Shown one piece after another: positions 44,074 through 54,360 of a stretch of DNA of 64,000 nucleotides. Numbering within the stretch: position 1 is the first letter of the stretch; every line of letters starts with the position of its first letter. The DNA is from Pseudo-nitzschia pungens. Its lineage: Eukaryota; Bacillariophyta; Bacillariophyceae; Bacillariales; Bacillariaceae. The DNA is taken from the NCBI GenBank assembly GCA_037355855.1, contig CM074760.1, forward strand, positions 2,782,501 through 2,846,500. Direction: 5' to 3'. Position numbers and translations under genes: made by a program. The notes beneath the pieces were generated by a model that worked only from the letters and a program-made list of their open reading frames with translations, had not been told where the DNA came from and searched no databases.

Positions 44074-46815
44074 CTAATTTTCCCAGGGGCCCTCCAGCTC
44101 GAGTTTCACATTCAATGGAGGTTTATCAGTGCAACCGCAAGTGACTCTCAATCTTAGAAAATTCTTAACCACAATCACCTTCCATCGCTCTCCCCTATGG
44201 GTCTGGGTACGTTTTAAATTGATCCTTCTTCCAAACTTGGGAACTTCGTAGGCCTCGGCCTCGATCCAATTTTTGTGTTCGTCGAGGTATACAACGGCTG
44301 AAATTCCTAGATCAGGGAGGAACACTGTAAACGCTTTCATCCCGATTGATGTTACAACCGCCAGCTGTTTCTTTTTGGGAAAACGTCTCAGATAGAGGGC
44401 AAGAAATACGGCATCGCTACGTTCCTGAGCTTTCCGGGATCCATCTTTCTTCTCATTACACGTGTCACAAATGGTGCTGATTTGCTTGACTTCCATCGGA
44501 AAATCCTCGACTGCATCTTCACCATCAATGCTAGCTTGTAGCAGTCGATGGACAATAACATCAGCATACCGCCGAATGGGACTTGTGAAGTGTGTGTAGT
44601 AAGGTATATGTAAAGCAAAGTGCGCCCATTCTGGTTCCGAAAATTTTCCGGCTGCAATGTAGTTCGCTGGTTTCATGGGATTTTTCAGTAATTCAGTGAT
44701 GCACTTTAACAAAATTGGATCTTGACATTCTCGGCCAAGGCGGTTGAGTGATCTCTGGACGGCCTCAGAACTTTCGATATCGATGCGAAAACCAATGGCT
44801 TCCATGGCCAAATCAGCAGCCTTTTCAAGTCCTTCGTAGTCAGGTGGCTCATGATGGCGCAAGCAGGCTCGGGGACCGGTATGCGTGATCAATCGCTGCG
44901 CTACCAAAAAGTTTGCCAAAAGCATGTATTCCTCTACGAGTTTGTTGGAATCTCGGATAGGGTAGGGTTCACACATGAGAGGTGTTTCACGGTCATCGTC
45001 CAGTTTAAAAGTGAGTTTTACTGCATCGAGTGCAACCGCTCCGTTCCGAAACCGTAATCTTCGCCGAGCTTGGGCTATTTCGTTCATCAGTCGCACATCG
45101 GTGGCTACTTGGTCGATAGTATGACCACCCGTTGGCCTCCGACTCGTTGGCCACAGATCTTCATCGATTTCATTTTCCCCCGGATAAGCTACCTTATTCT
45201 CAATGATGTTCTGAGCGGTAGAGTAGTCCAATCGGGCACAAGATTTGATGACGCTTCTTCCGTACCAGACGTCCTGACCCTTGACAAGGCTTCCATCCCG
45301 GTTCATTTTCCAAACACACGAAAATGCCAGACGTTCGACGTTTTCGTTGAGACTGCAGGCGATCTCGCAAAGTGGTCTCGGAAGCATGGGAATCGTACGG
45401 TCTACCAGATAAACAGTGGTGCACCGTCGCTGTGCTTCCAGATCAATCGCTGAGTTGGGATGCATAAAAAAGGAAACATCCGCGATGTGCACTCCTATTT
45501 CAACTTGACCATTCCCTAGATCCGTGACGTGAAGGGCATCATCCAAATCCTTTGCTGTGGTGGGGTCGATTGTAAAAATTCTTTGCTTTCGATAGTCCCG
45601 CCGCCCCTCGTACATGTCCTGTGTTGGTCTCCAGCCAGATTCCGTTCCATTCGAATATTGCCCAGAGGCGACGACTGTCTGGCTCTCCTCTAGGACATGT
45701 GTCGGAAACTCTCCGTGGTCGACTCCGAACTCCATCAAGAGTGCCGCTGTCTCGTCTTCAATGTTACCGGTGTGCCCAAACTGCTCGACGTTGGAACAAC
45801 CCGGCCATTTGTGGGTTTCTTGCCAAGATCCGTACACATATTTTCCTGCGAATATGGCCCCTTCGGGGGCGTCCGCGTATTTTCGTGCGTCGGAATCCGA
45901 CAGACGAAATTGCTGCATGCATTTGTTGTTCGACGACGTCAAAAGTGCAGTTCCACCTTTCAGGCGTTTCAGTGTTCCCACAATGCGCTTGGTGGCAACG
46001 GGACTCTTGCCGACACTGTCGCTCTTGGAAGATTTAATCTCAGTGGACCATTCTTTCGGGTGAACGACGTGGACGACCCTTCCGTGCCTCTGATCAAACT
46101 CAAACGCAACGTCGGACGACGATGACTCGGACTTTGGGATGAGCTTCCTGTGAGCAATCGGTACCACCGGGTCCCAAAGGTTTACCTGATCGATATCGTC
46201 CTGCCACCATTCATCTGCGTTTGTATCTCCGGTGTCATCCTCCTCCTCCTCTGCTTTCTCTTCCAGCTGATCAATGGATTCGTTTTCGTCCTCTTCTGTT
46301 TTTCTTTCGTCGTCTTTCTTCTCTTCTTGGTTGGGTGGCAAGAGCTCTACGAACACCACATCACCGTCCAGTGCTCGATTTCGCTCCAATGGTCCATCTA
46401 GAACCACGTCTTTGGTCTGCGTTCCGCGATCGCAGGTGCAGAACGCAGCTCCGTCCCGCACCGGCAAACACCGCATCGTTCCTCGAATCATGGTTGGATC
46501 GTTGGCATTGTATCGCGTCAGGCATTCTTCGATCGTCAAATACTCGGGATATATCGGGGACGACGACGCATTCGAAGAATTGGAATGCCGATGCTTGTAG
46601 TTTCCGGACCGTCTGTCGTCCCTTCCATTGTTCGACGATTTCGACGACGATTGCTTTCCACCCCTTCCCCCTTGGCGACCTTTCGCTCCGCCAGAACCGC
46701 CCCGGGCATTGCTTTTTTCACCATTTCCTCGTCCGGCACGACCACCTTTCCTATTGGGACGACCGTTGCTGCCTCCGCCGTTATCATTATTTCTTTTCTT
46801 CTTGGTTCTGTTCAT
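44074..46815 (-). CDS. DIS3L2 / RNase R-type 3'-5' exoribonuclease
   Basis: 913 residues, one exon. The N-terminal 85 residues are Gly/Arg/Lys/Asn-rich (RNA-binding type). Cold-shock domains follow (GTMRCLPVRDGAAFC, DVVLDGPLERNRALDGDVVFVE), with a Glu-rich insert. The RNB catalytic domain shows IDPTTAKDLDDALH, holding the metal-binding aspartates, GVHIADVSFFMHPNSAIDLEA, PMLPRPLCEIACSLNENVERLAFS, and HFTSPIRRYADVIVHRLL. A C-terminal S1-like part ends GPWEN. There is no PIN domain, which separates it from exosome DIS3 and places it with DIS3L2 or RNase R. DIS3L2 degrades uridylated RNA in the cytoplasm independently of the exosome. All catalytic residues seem present. Confidence 0.88.
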   Translation of the reverse strand: MNRTKKKRNNDNGGGSNGRPNRKGGRAGRGNGEKSNARGGSGGAKGRQGGRGGKQSSSKSSNNGRDDRRSGNYKHRHSNSSNASSSPIYPEYLTIEECLTRYNANDPTMIRGTMRCLPVRDGAAFCTCDRGTQTKDVVLDGPLERNRALDGDVVFVELLPPNQEEKKDDERKTEEDENESIDQLEEKAEEEEDDTGDTNADEWWQDDIDQVNLWDPVVPIAHRKLIPKSESSSSDVAFEFDQRHGRVVHVVHPKEWSTEIKSSKSDSVGKSPVATKRIVGTLKRLKGGTALLTSSNNKCMQQFRLSDSDARKYADAPEGAIFAGKYVYGSWQETHKWPGCSNVEQFGHTGNIEDETAALLMEFGVDHGEFPTHVLEESQTVVASGQYSNGTESGWRPTQDMYEGRRDYRKQRIFTIDPTTAKDLDDALHVTDLGNGQVEIGVHIADVSFFMHPNSAIDLEAQRRCTTVYLVDRTIPMLPRPLCEIACSLNENVERLAFSCVWKMNRDGSLVKGQDVWYGRSVIKSCARLDYSTAQNIIENKVAYPGENEIDEDLWPTSRRPTGGHTIDQVATDVRLMNEIAQARRRLRFRNGAVALDAVKLTFKLDDDRETPLMCEPYPIRDSNKLVEEYMLLANFLVAQRLITHTGPRACLRHHEPPDYEGLEKAADLAMEAIGFRIDIESSEAVQRSLNRLGRECQDPILLKCITELLKNPMKPANYIAAGKFSEPEWAHFALHIPYYTHFTSPIRRYADVIVHRLLQASIDGEDAVEDFPMEVKQISTICDTCNEKKDGSRKAQERSDAVFLALYLRRFPKKKQLAVVTSIGMKAFTVFLPDLGISAVVYLDEHKNWIEAEAYEVPKFGRRINLKRTQTHRGERWKVIVVKNFLRLRVTCGCTDKPPLNVKLELEGPWEN

Positions 46816-48064
46816 TTTTGCTGTTTTTTGTGCAGCAAATTACACCTCCAACTCGAGCTTCTTTCTCTTTCCAATCGTCCAAAACAGCGGTATCCAATCG
46901 TGAGTACCGGAAGGAGTGTTCTTGGCTCTCGGCTCCAGAAGCGGTTTTTCAAAACAAAAAAGCGGCCTGTCTAGCTACTACATGTAGCTAAATTAGTTAG
47001 AAGGCAGTGTCGGATCGCACGAGTGAGACTTTGATTTCGAAATCTGTATTGCGGTGAGGGAGTGCCGTCGAACCTCATAGCAATGGAGCGTAAGGTTACT
47101 CGTATCGTACGGTAACCTTACGGTGTCGCACGTATTGGGTATTGTTGTTCCCCATGACAAATCAGAAATCTCAAATCTCAAACATGAGCAAATCAAAACG
47201 AGCAGCACCATCCAGAACGGGATGAATTCAACGACGCCTGTGTTTGGATTGACGTTCGTGAATGACCGAGTCCGGTATTCGATGGAGTTCGGTTTTGAAC
47301 CGTGGGCCGTGTGACCGACAGAAACAACTACTTGTAAGTCTTACCACGTACAGTAATTACTAACTTACGTAGTACCGTACCGTACCGGTAGTACTTCGCA
47401 GAAGTATCCCAGTCTATGAGTGCTACCGGTAACCTTACTACTAGTAGTAGAGGAAGATATAAATAATGTAAGATCTGACTATCTTGCACTAGTACGGTAT
47501 TACAGTAGTAATTGAATGATACGGTATTGTTGTTGTCCCCACCTTTTTCAGAATTGGAGCGTAGTAAGAAGAAACAACAGATATTCTTTTTCTTTGGATA
47601 AGCTTTCCCTGTTTACTAGTAGTAGTACTAGAAGTGCACTGCTAGTAGTACTACTACTAGTACTAGCAGCAGTATCTCAAGAAGAAGATTCTCGCACTAG
47701 TACACTTCTTGTTCCATGCATGACATCCATCAACTTCAGCTTTCCCACGACAGATTGCGTCCTGCCTCTGTAGGTTACTCATCGTTGTCCACGTCTGTTG
47801 TAGTAGTGTGTCGCGCCCTCCAACCTGCTACAGTTCGGGTCCGTTTTGCCTATCGAAGCAAGTGTCAAAGCTTTTGGCCGCGAGCAAACTTTCATTCCGG
47901 GCGCCGTTCGGATTCCATCACAAAGGTGCGCCGTGATATGCCAGCGAGCATGCTTCTTCGGCTACTTTGCGGTCGCATGAAAAAGTACTTTTTTAAATTT
48001 AATAATAATAGTAATAATAAGTATGTATCCCATCTGTCGTAGCAACTCGAAACTACGAATGCTT
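46816..48064. other. Intergenic region, microsatellite-like CTA/TAG patch
   Basis: About 1.25 kb between the start of the DIS3L2-like gene and the end of LEO1. It contains dense GTAC words (47095-47130, 47335-47460) and a CTAGTAGTAGTACTAG-type palindromic microsatellite at about 47614-47668. Open frames on the plus strand (47516-48042) lack domains. Confidence 0.45.
47614..47668. repeat. Palindromic CTAGTA microsatellite
   Basis: Two blocks of CTAGTAGTA/TACTACTAG units in both orientations around a short GAAGTGCACTG spacer, able to form a hairpin. Confidence 0.6.
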
Positions 48065-49438
48065 TTATTCGTCGTCGTCCAGAACCGCTGCACTCTTCTT
48101 CTTCTGGTGTATTTTGACCACTTCATCGTCGTCGTCGTCGTCATCGAATACCATTTCTTCGTCGTCGTCGCTGTCTTCTTCGACGGCCGCCTTTCGTTGT
48201 CGCTTGCGATTTCGGTTCGCAAAGGACTGGTCGTAGTCATCGTCGGACTCCTCTCCGTAATAGTCCATCCCGTCGTCGTAATTGTTCGCCGAACCCTTCT
48301 TGAGCGCACGGAGGTTGACCGTGTCGTAGCCCTCGTCGTCGCTCGCCTCCAGATAACCCCGGTTCATGCCGGGACGGCGACCGCCACCGCTCGATCGGTA
48401 ATTGCCACCACCGGTCGATCGTTTTCGTTGCTTGAGTTTGTCGGCATCGGCGTTGTACTTGATTCGTTCCTGCTTGAGTTTTTCGGGGTCCTCTTCGGTC
48501 ATGTACTGGGCAATCTTGGCCCGTTTCACGGTTCTCTGGCGAACCGCCACCGTGAGACTCTTGTGGGACTCGGACTGCAGGGACGATGGTTTTGCGACGA
48601 GCCTACTGGCCACGGGTCCAATGCACTCCAACACGGTTCCGCCGTTTTGCGCTTCGTCTTCGTCCTCGTCGGGGTTTTCCTCGTTCTTGAAGGTTGCCTT
48701 TTGGGACAAATACACGTATCCATTGAGACCGGAGAAACCGCCACTGGTAGAGGAATCGACGTTTTGAATGTCAAAGGCTTCCTTTCCAATGTGCAACGTG
48801 AACGATCCGTCGCTCCATTTGACCAATTTGGTGTTGCTTTCCCGGAGCAGGCTGCCGTCCGCCCCATCGCGCATCAGAGTTCCATTCTCGTCCCGCATGT
48901 ACCGCCAACGAATCATGTTGTGCACGTATCCTTTGTACTGTTCCTGCTCCTCCTTTTCGTCGTACTCGGCTTCGTCAAAGGCGGAGGACTGGATGGCCAC
49001 CACATTGGGCAGTTTTGTCATGTGCAGGGAGATTCCTTCCTCGGGACGATCCGCATTCAAAACGGTCGCGTGCTGTGTTCTGTTCACCCTCGCGGCGCTT
49101 CTCTCCTGGGTGCCGTCTCCGTCCGGATCGTTGCTGCTGCTGACCTTCTTCTTGGCGGAAGGAGGCGCCGACGACCCTACTACCGCGCCCGCATCGTCAA
49201 AGACGGCATCGTCGTCATCGTCGTCGGAACTGTCGTCAAAGAGACCAGCGGTAGACGACTTTTTCTTTTCCGAAGAGTCTTTCTCGCCGCCGTTGTCGTC
49301 GTCGTCGTCGTCGTCGTCGTTGTTGTTGTTGTTGTCTTTGTCGTCTCCGTTGCCAGCCGCCTTGCCATCGCCGTCATCGGTGGTCTTTGTCTCGACGGGT
49401 TTTTTTTCGTCCTCGTCGGAAGAGGATTCTTCAAACAT
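48065..49438 (-). CDS. LEO1: LEO1, Paf1 complex subunit
   Basis: About 457 residues from the ATG at 49438 (MFEESSSDEDE); an ATG 18 codons upstream is also in frame but leads with basic residues not seen in the family. LEO1 is a core subunit of the Paf1 complex that travels with RNA polymerase II and promotes H2B ubiquitination and H3K4 methylation. The first 120 residues are Asp/Ser runs. The conserved core has ISLHMTKLPNVVAIQSSAFD, NMIRWRYMRDENGTLM, ESNTKLVKWSDGSFTLHIGKEAFD, and a lysine-rich helix KRAKIAQYMTEEDPEKLKQERIK. The tail is again acidic (YGEESDDDYDQSF, DDDDDDDE), as in yeast and human LEO1. A long plus-strand frame over the gene is an antisense shadow of the GAC/GAT repeats. Confidence 0.93.
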   Translation of the reverse strand: MFEESSSDEDEKKPVETKTTDDGDGKAAGNGDDKDNNNNNDDDDDDDDNGGEKDSSEKKKSSTAGLFDDSSDDDDDDAVFDDAGAVVGSSAPPSAKKKVSSSNDPDGDGTQERSAARVNRTQHATVLNADRPEEGISLHMTKLPNVVAIQSSAFDEAEYDEKEEQEQYKGYVHNMIRWRYMRDENGTLMRDGADGSLLRESNTKLVKWSDGSFTLHIGKEAFDIQNVDSSTSGGFSGLNGYVYLSQKATFKNEENPDEDEDEAQNGGTVLECIGPVASRLVAKPSSLQSESHKSLTVAVRQRTVKRAKIAQYMTEEDPEKLKQERIKYNADADKLKQRKRSTGGGNYRSSGGGRRPGMNRGYLEASDDEGYDTVNLRALKKGSANNYDDGMDYYGEESDDDYDQSFANRNRKRQRKAAVEEDSDDDEEMVFDDDDDDDEVVKIHQKKKSAAVLDDDE

Positions 49439-50941
49439 GACTGATTGCAATTGATGGTGCGGGTTGGGTATTCTCGTTTGTCTGTGCGTCAAGTGATCTC
49501 GGATGTTCGATCATCAAGTACGAAACACAAAACTTGTTCTTTGACCCACGGTGTTTACGATACTGTAGCGCTCCTCTAGCCTTCAGTGCCGTCCTTGTTT
49601 GTCCTCGGTTGTCGGTTGTCGGTCTCCCTTTTTTGCAACACTCCATCACGCTTGTTCAGGAGACTTTTGGGGTATCAGTAGAATGAATGAATCATCCCTC
49701 AAAAAAAATATTGTACCAGTAAGACTTAGCCTCACTACGAAATCATACGGTAGAGCAGGCTAAAATCTTGCCTTCCTGCAATGCTCTACGGTGTGCTGTG
49801 CGCTGGGTGATACTTCGTACGCACGTACCCACTGTACGGAAGATACGCGTGTTGAGCAGGACGAGTGAGATGAACGAATGAATCAATCAATCAATCAGTC
49901 ACCACCAGTTAGGAAAATGTCAATCAAGCCTAAACCAAGATCTTCCTTTTGAATCATCCCTTACAACTTATGACTATGTCAACACGCTCCCACACCACCA
50001 ATCAAAGACTTGGAGCAAGTAGAGTTGTTCTGGTGTTGAGGCAGAACTTTAGTTCTTGGAAATGTGAAGTGAGAAAATTTTCGAAGATTTACCAGCATGA
50101 CTAGTGAGGATACTTGAAGGTTCATACTGGGAACAATTTTGTTCTGTGAGTGTACCTTACATTCCCTAACAAAGAGTAAGGTTACCATAGTGACCATACC
50201 ACACTTGAAGCACCTAGAACATGGGTTGAGCCTTGTCTGAAACTGCAAATTTTCCACACGGCAGTAGCAGTAAGGTTTAGCAGTTGCAGTTGCAGTTGTG
50301 TTAGTATGCATTGTAGGTACGTATCATTTTTTACTACATAGGACCAATAAGATTTGTTTACATAATTACTTGTATTTACTTGTACATACTCGAACATAGT
50401 TTCACTAAAACCTTACTGTAAGGTTAACTTACTGCGGAATTATGAACAGCTAATTTTTTGGACAGATGGCGTCAACTGTAAGCAATTTCGCTCGCTGTCC
50501 GTAACCTTACCCACACACCCACATCACACCAACACACACACACACATACGTACATACAGTAACGCGGAACGTCCCTGGTACAGAGTCTGCAGCGAACCTG
50601 ATGTCAGGTCAGCACGTCGCTCTTCCCGGGCGATGTGATGTTAAAAGTTAACTCGTGCGATTGCGACACCTCATGATTGGATTGGTCGAGAAGTTGAAAG
50701 GTGGCAGATGCTTTTGACTCACACAATTCACAAAGTTGATGGTCACAACATCATCCCATCATCCCATCATCCCATCACATCACATCACATCTCGTTGATT
50801 TTGCAGAGAAGTGCACGACCGATACCAGAAAATTTTTAAAAAAAAAATAAAAAAAAAATTAAAAAAGGAGATCATCCGGGGAATCACACGCAGCAAGATC
50901 ATTCATTGGAGTCGGGCTTCACGAAAGCAAGGGGATAGCAA
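49439..50941. other. Long intergenic region with simple repeats
   Basis: 1.5 kb between LEO1 and the next gene, pointing apart. It includes AATCAATCAATCAATCA near 49878, an (AC)n tract at 50530-50546, CATCCCATCATCCCATC and ACATC repeats at 50750-50795, and an A-rich run (A10TA10) at 50837-50866 about 75 bp before the next start. Open frames at 49979-50397 lack domains. I found no tRNA or snRNA that I could defend. Confidence 0.5.
50750..50866. repeat. Simple repeats and poly(A) run upstream of the 50942 gene
   Basis: ATCCC/ATC and ACATC units at 50750-50795, then an interrupted poly(A) at 50837-50866. The poly(A) is upstream of the coding sequence, so it is not a retrocopy tail. Confidence 0.8.
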
Positions 50942-53005
50942 ATGATACAGGTAGCGGGGACCGACCACCTCGCATTTCATTTCCACCCGGTGTCTTTGTT
51001 CTGCGGGGGAGGATCACTCGCATCGATCAGACGACAGGGCTCTGGGAACATGGTATTCTTCCGCGGGACGTTTCTGGTTGCATTATTATTATTTTCCGAT
51101 CGGGTTCCTTTTGCGGTGTGCCTGCTTCGTGATTCGGTGATACCTCCATTTCGCTTGTTCGAATATGATTCCAGAATACATCATCGTCGCTGCCGAAGAA
51201 CCAAAGCATTGCACACCTTTTTCGAAAGCAATCAAATTCGACAGCAGTGTTCACGACGTCCGTCGTCTCTAGCGGCATCGGTGTTGGATCTATTCAGAGT
51301 CCTAGAAGAGGAGGAGGAGGAGGCAGCCAGCAAAAAGAAAGACCAAAAGGGCATTGACGCCAATGAAAAATCAAGATTTGAATCATTACAGATAAATGAA
51401 TACGACGACGATGATGATGATGATGATGATGACGACGACGAAAGTGATGACAATTACGAAGACGATGTAATTGCATCGATATCAGAGGAAGGAGGTGATG
51501 ACGACGAGGACGAGGACGACAATTTAAATGATGATGGTGATGGTGAGTATGTTGTTTCCGATGCAGAGGCACTGCTTGCCTGTTGGTCCTTCTTGAAACG
51601 AAGGAAGCGTCTTGGGAAATGGACCGAATACGAAGAACGCCAGGCCCAAAAGGCACTTTCGCGGAATTATTTTCTCACAGACGACGAGGTCGGTGACGAA
51701 CTGCTGGACGAAATTTTACTTGATAACGACGACGACGACGACGACGAGGATGAAGACACGAATACCGAACAGGAAACTCGTGGCGAGGTAGAAGATGACG
51801 AAGTTGATTTGACGTACAACGACAATTATGACGACGACGACGACGACCACGTTACATCCATGACCACAGTCCAAGATCTTCTTTTTGATGATTATAAAGT
51901 CGATGGCGACATTGACAGCAGCGGTGACGTTGCGAAGGACATCAAGATCATATCCAGTCTCATCGCTGACCAGGAAGATCCTATGGCGGCGATGAATGCT
52001 AACGGGATAGAAATTGAAATGAGCACGAAGGTCGAGGATATTGATTTATCGTACAGTGAATTCACATCATTTCCTACGGAGCCTTCGGATACTCGCTTGC
52101 GTCGGGTCAATGCAATGAAGAGGAGATGGGAAGATCACAGTTATCGGGAACGATGGTATCAAAAGCGTTGGGGAAATAGAAAAAGAAAAAAAGAATTACA
52201 GAGCGACATCGAACGGAAGGCCATACAACGGGCGAGAGCTCTTCCACATGGATTTTTGGGTTCGGATGAATTGGCGTCGATGACCGAGGAAGAGATTGCC
52301 GATGCAATTCGGGCGCGTATCGAATCAACCCGCAAACGAGTGGCCAAACGAAAACAAACGTTGAGGGGTCGCAAAGAATTTTTGGCGGCACAGATGAAGG
52401 CGCTAGAGGCGAAATCAGCAGGGGATGAAGACATCGGTGACCCAAAGGAGGAAGATACCAAGCTACAAAATCTGTCTCGTGACTCTCTATTTGCCCCCGA
52501 TAAGAAGAAGTTAGAACAGGCAAAACGAGAACGATCCGAGCGTGCGAAGAGGTTGTATGCCACTCGCTTGAAGAATGAAGAATCGCAAAATGGAAACGAG
52601 ACGAACACAGAGTTGCAATTGACAAAGTCACAGTCGGTGTCGAAAATGAAATCTTCACCACGGAAAAAGGGACCTTATTTCCCACCCAAGCAACAGACTC
52701 CTCAAGACGCTTTTCTGAGAATCGAGAATGACTTGGATCGCGGCGTAACACCCTCTGTAGACGATGTGCGGCTCATTTTAGTACCCGGCAAGATGAAAAA
52801 TCGAAAACCTTTGTTGAAAAGAATATTGCTCGATGAATTCAATTTGAGGGGGAAATGTGTGCCACCCATCGCAAACTTAGACGGCGACGATGTTTATGAT
52901 GAATCCAATGACTGCTACGAGATTGAGTTAGAATTCGCTCATCGTTGTACGATTGAGCGACTAGGATTGTTCATAATTCATTTGCTAACGAGAGATAGAT
53001 CTTGA
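50942..53005 (+). CDS. Acidic, Arg/Lys-rich protein with signal-like N-terminus, unknown family
   Basis: 687 residues from 50942, or 651 from the internal ATG at 51050, which gives a better signal sequence (MVFFRGTFLVALLLFSDRVP). Residues 150-320 hold Asp runs up to 12 long, mixed with a conserved-looking helix (VSDAEALLACWSFLKRRKRLGKW). The middle is a charged coiled coil (WYQKRWGNRKRKKELQSDIERKAIQRARAL; ADAIRARIESTRKRVAKRKQTLRG). The C-terminus (TPQDAFLRIENDLDRGVTPSVDDVRLILVPGKM and CYEIELEFAHRCTIERLG) looks folded and may be the conserved core. I recognise no family. The signal-like start suggests an organelle precursor. It is convergent with the REXO4-like gene. Confidence 0.65.
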   Translation: MIQVAGTDHLAFHFHPVSLFCGGGSLASIRRQGSGNMVFFRGTFLVALLLFSDRVPFAVCLLRDSVIPPFRLFEYDSRIHHRRCRRTKALHTFFESNQIRQQCSRRPSSLAASVLDLFRVLEEEEEEAASKKKDQKGIDANEKSRFESLQINEYDDDDDDDDDDDDESDDNYEDDVIASISEEGGDDDEDEDDNLNDDGDGEYVVSDAEALLACWSFLKRRKRLGKWTEYEERQAQKALSRNYFLTDDEVGDELLDEILLDNDDDDDDEDEDTNTEQETRGEVEDDEVDLTYNDNYDDDDDDHVTSMTTVQDLLFDDYKVDGDIDSSGDVAKDIKIISSLIADQEDPMAAMNANGIEIEMSTKVEDIDLSYSEFTSFPTEPSDTRLRRVNAMKRRWEDHSYRERWYQKRWGNRKRKKELQSDIERKAIQRARALPHGFLGSDELASMTEEEIADAIRARIESTRKRVAKRKQTLRGRKEFLAAQMKALEAKSAGDEDIGDPKEEDTKLQNLSRDSLFAPDKKKLEQAKRERSERAKRLYATRLKNEESQNGNETNTELQLTKSQSVSKMKSSPRKKGPYFPPKQQTPQDAFLRIENDLDRGVTPSVDDVRLILVPGKMKNRKPLLKRILLDEFNLRGKCVPPIANLDGDDVYDESNDCYEIELEFAHRCTIERLGLFIIHLLTRDRS

Positions 53006-53415
53006 TTCATGAAAAATACTTTTTTGAATTTTTTGGCATCATTTTGGAGGGTTCGGGTTCTTGCGAAGAACACGGCAGTCATGTCAATTTTCGATATTTT
53101 CGCCCCAATGCGCGAACTTCTGCCGGGGCCCAGGAAAATATTGGATTGTGGAACAGCATTTTTGTGCTCCGACAGGAGAAGGCATCCGAACGGCGATCAC
53201 ACTTCGAAAGTAAGGTTAGCCAATGCAAACAGAGAAGAAGAACGATTTTAGATCTATTGTACGGTAGCAGTATTGGTGCAGAGAAGGTATGTAGTTAATG
53301 AAAAAATGTAAAAGCTATTGTTAACTTTGATAGTTCGGATTCGTTGGTCAACAATCGCATATATAATATGTGCAGCTTCGTGCGACAGTGACGACTCAAA
53401 ATTGTGTTGTGTTCC
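53006..53415. other. Intergenic region between convergent genes
   Basis: 410 bp. Two overlapping plus-strand frames (53002-53298) start at the end of the preceding gene but show no domain or splice support. It is probably the 3' UTRs of both genes. Confidence 0.45.
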
Positions 53416-54360
53416 TTAGTTTTGTGTGTTTTCGATCTCTTGAGTCTTCTTGATTTTGTAGTCCATGACTTTTTCCCATTTCCTTCGTACCAGTCGGTAG
53501 AGATCCATGGCTGCCGCGGCGTCTTCGTAGGCACTGTGTGCTTCCCCGTCTCGTTGAATTTTTCGCTCCAATTTTTCGAGTGCCAAATCCTTTAGTTTGC
53601 GAGGCCACAAAATGTTGTCTTCAAACCTCGTTTGCATGAACGGTTCGTATTTGGCGGTGTCACGAGTTGCCATCCAAGGGTGTGTCAATCCGAGAGCTCT
53701 CAGGTCGTTCTTTAGGGCGTGTCCGACGAGGATCTTGTCGGCAATCATGGATTGAACCTCTTCTCTGCATTCTTCTAATGTTAGAGTGGCGTCTTCGACA
53801 TCAAGCGGTGTGATTCCGCTGACGAAGGTTCTGTAGTCGGTTACCTCTTGATCCTGTCGCACGAACTCATCGTATACAATGCGGCCATCCCAGTCGACTA
53901 TTGTCACTCGAGCTACCGACGATCTCTTTCCTCCCTTGCCGAGACCGACCATTTCACAGTCCATCGCGAGGTATCGTGATTGCTCCTCCAGCGATACTTC
54001 GTGCTCGGCGTTCTTGTTTTTTTGCTTTTGTTGCTGTTTCTTTGTCTTTTTCTGGTTGTTCTTTCTTCGTTGTCTTTGTTGTTGCTGTCTTGGAGGTGTG
54101 GCGGTCGACGAGTCATCGGAGGACAATGATACTGTAGCACAAGTCGAGTCGTCACAGGCACCACAGCTGCTCTGGGAATCCGACGAGGACGAAGACATTT
54201 TGCTGCGGGGTCTTCTGCGTCGGCGACGGCGGCGTCTCTTCTGTTCGGTTTCGATTTCGGTTCCCCCAATTTCAATCATCTGAAGAGTTTTTGGCAAATG
54301 AGCGGATCGAATAACATTAGATAACATCATCATACATATATGTTTTTGCGATGCAGACAT
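53416..54360 (-). CDS. REXO4-like DEDDh 3'-5' exoribonuclease
   Basis: 314 residues; an internal ATG after about 26 codons (MIEIGGTEIETEQ) is an alternative start. The N-terminus carries an Arg9 run and a Ser/Gln-rich linker with basic clusters, expected for a nucleolar protein. The exonuclease domain has ExoI YLAMDCEMVGLG, ExoII VGHALKNDLRALGL, and ExoIII HSAYEDAAAAMDLYRLV, giving the D-E-D-D set with the extra His of the DEDDh class. Between them, VRQDQEVTDYRTFVSGIT and RKLKDLALEKL match REX4/ISG20L2. Yeast Rex4 acts in pre-rRNA processing. All catalytic residues are present. Confidence 0.88.
   Translation of the reverse strand: MSASQKHICMMMLSNVIRSAHLPKTLQMIEIGGTEIETEQKRRRRRRRRRPRSKMSSSSSDSQSSCGACDDSTCATVSLSSDDSSTATPPRQQQQRQRRKNNQKKTKKQQQKQKNKNAEHEVSLEEQSRYLAMDCEMVGLGKGGKRSSVARVTIVDWDGRIVYDEFVRQDQEVTDYRTFVSGITPLDVEDATLTLEECREEVQSMIADKILVGHALKNDLRALGLTHPWMATRDTAKYEPFMQTRFEDNILWPRKLKDLALEKLERKIQRDGEAHSAYEDAAAAMDLYRLVRRKWEKVMDYKIKKTQEIENTQN

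Noticed and set aside
48023..49444. 473-residue plus-strand open frame
   Set aside because: It is exactly antisense to LEO1. Its Val/Leu-rich composition is the reverse reading of GAC/GAT/GAA repeats, and it has no domain.
50837..50866. Poly(A) run as evidence of a retrocopied gene
   Set aside because: The run is upstream of the plus-strand coding sequence and interrupted. A retrocopy tail would lie downstream, and no target duplication is visible.
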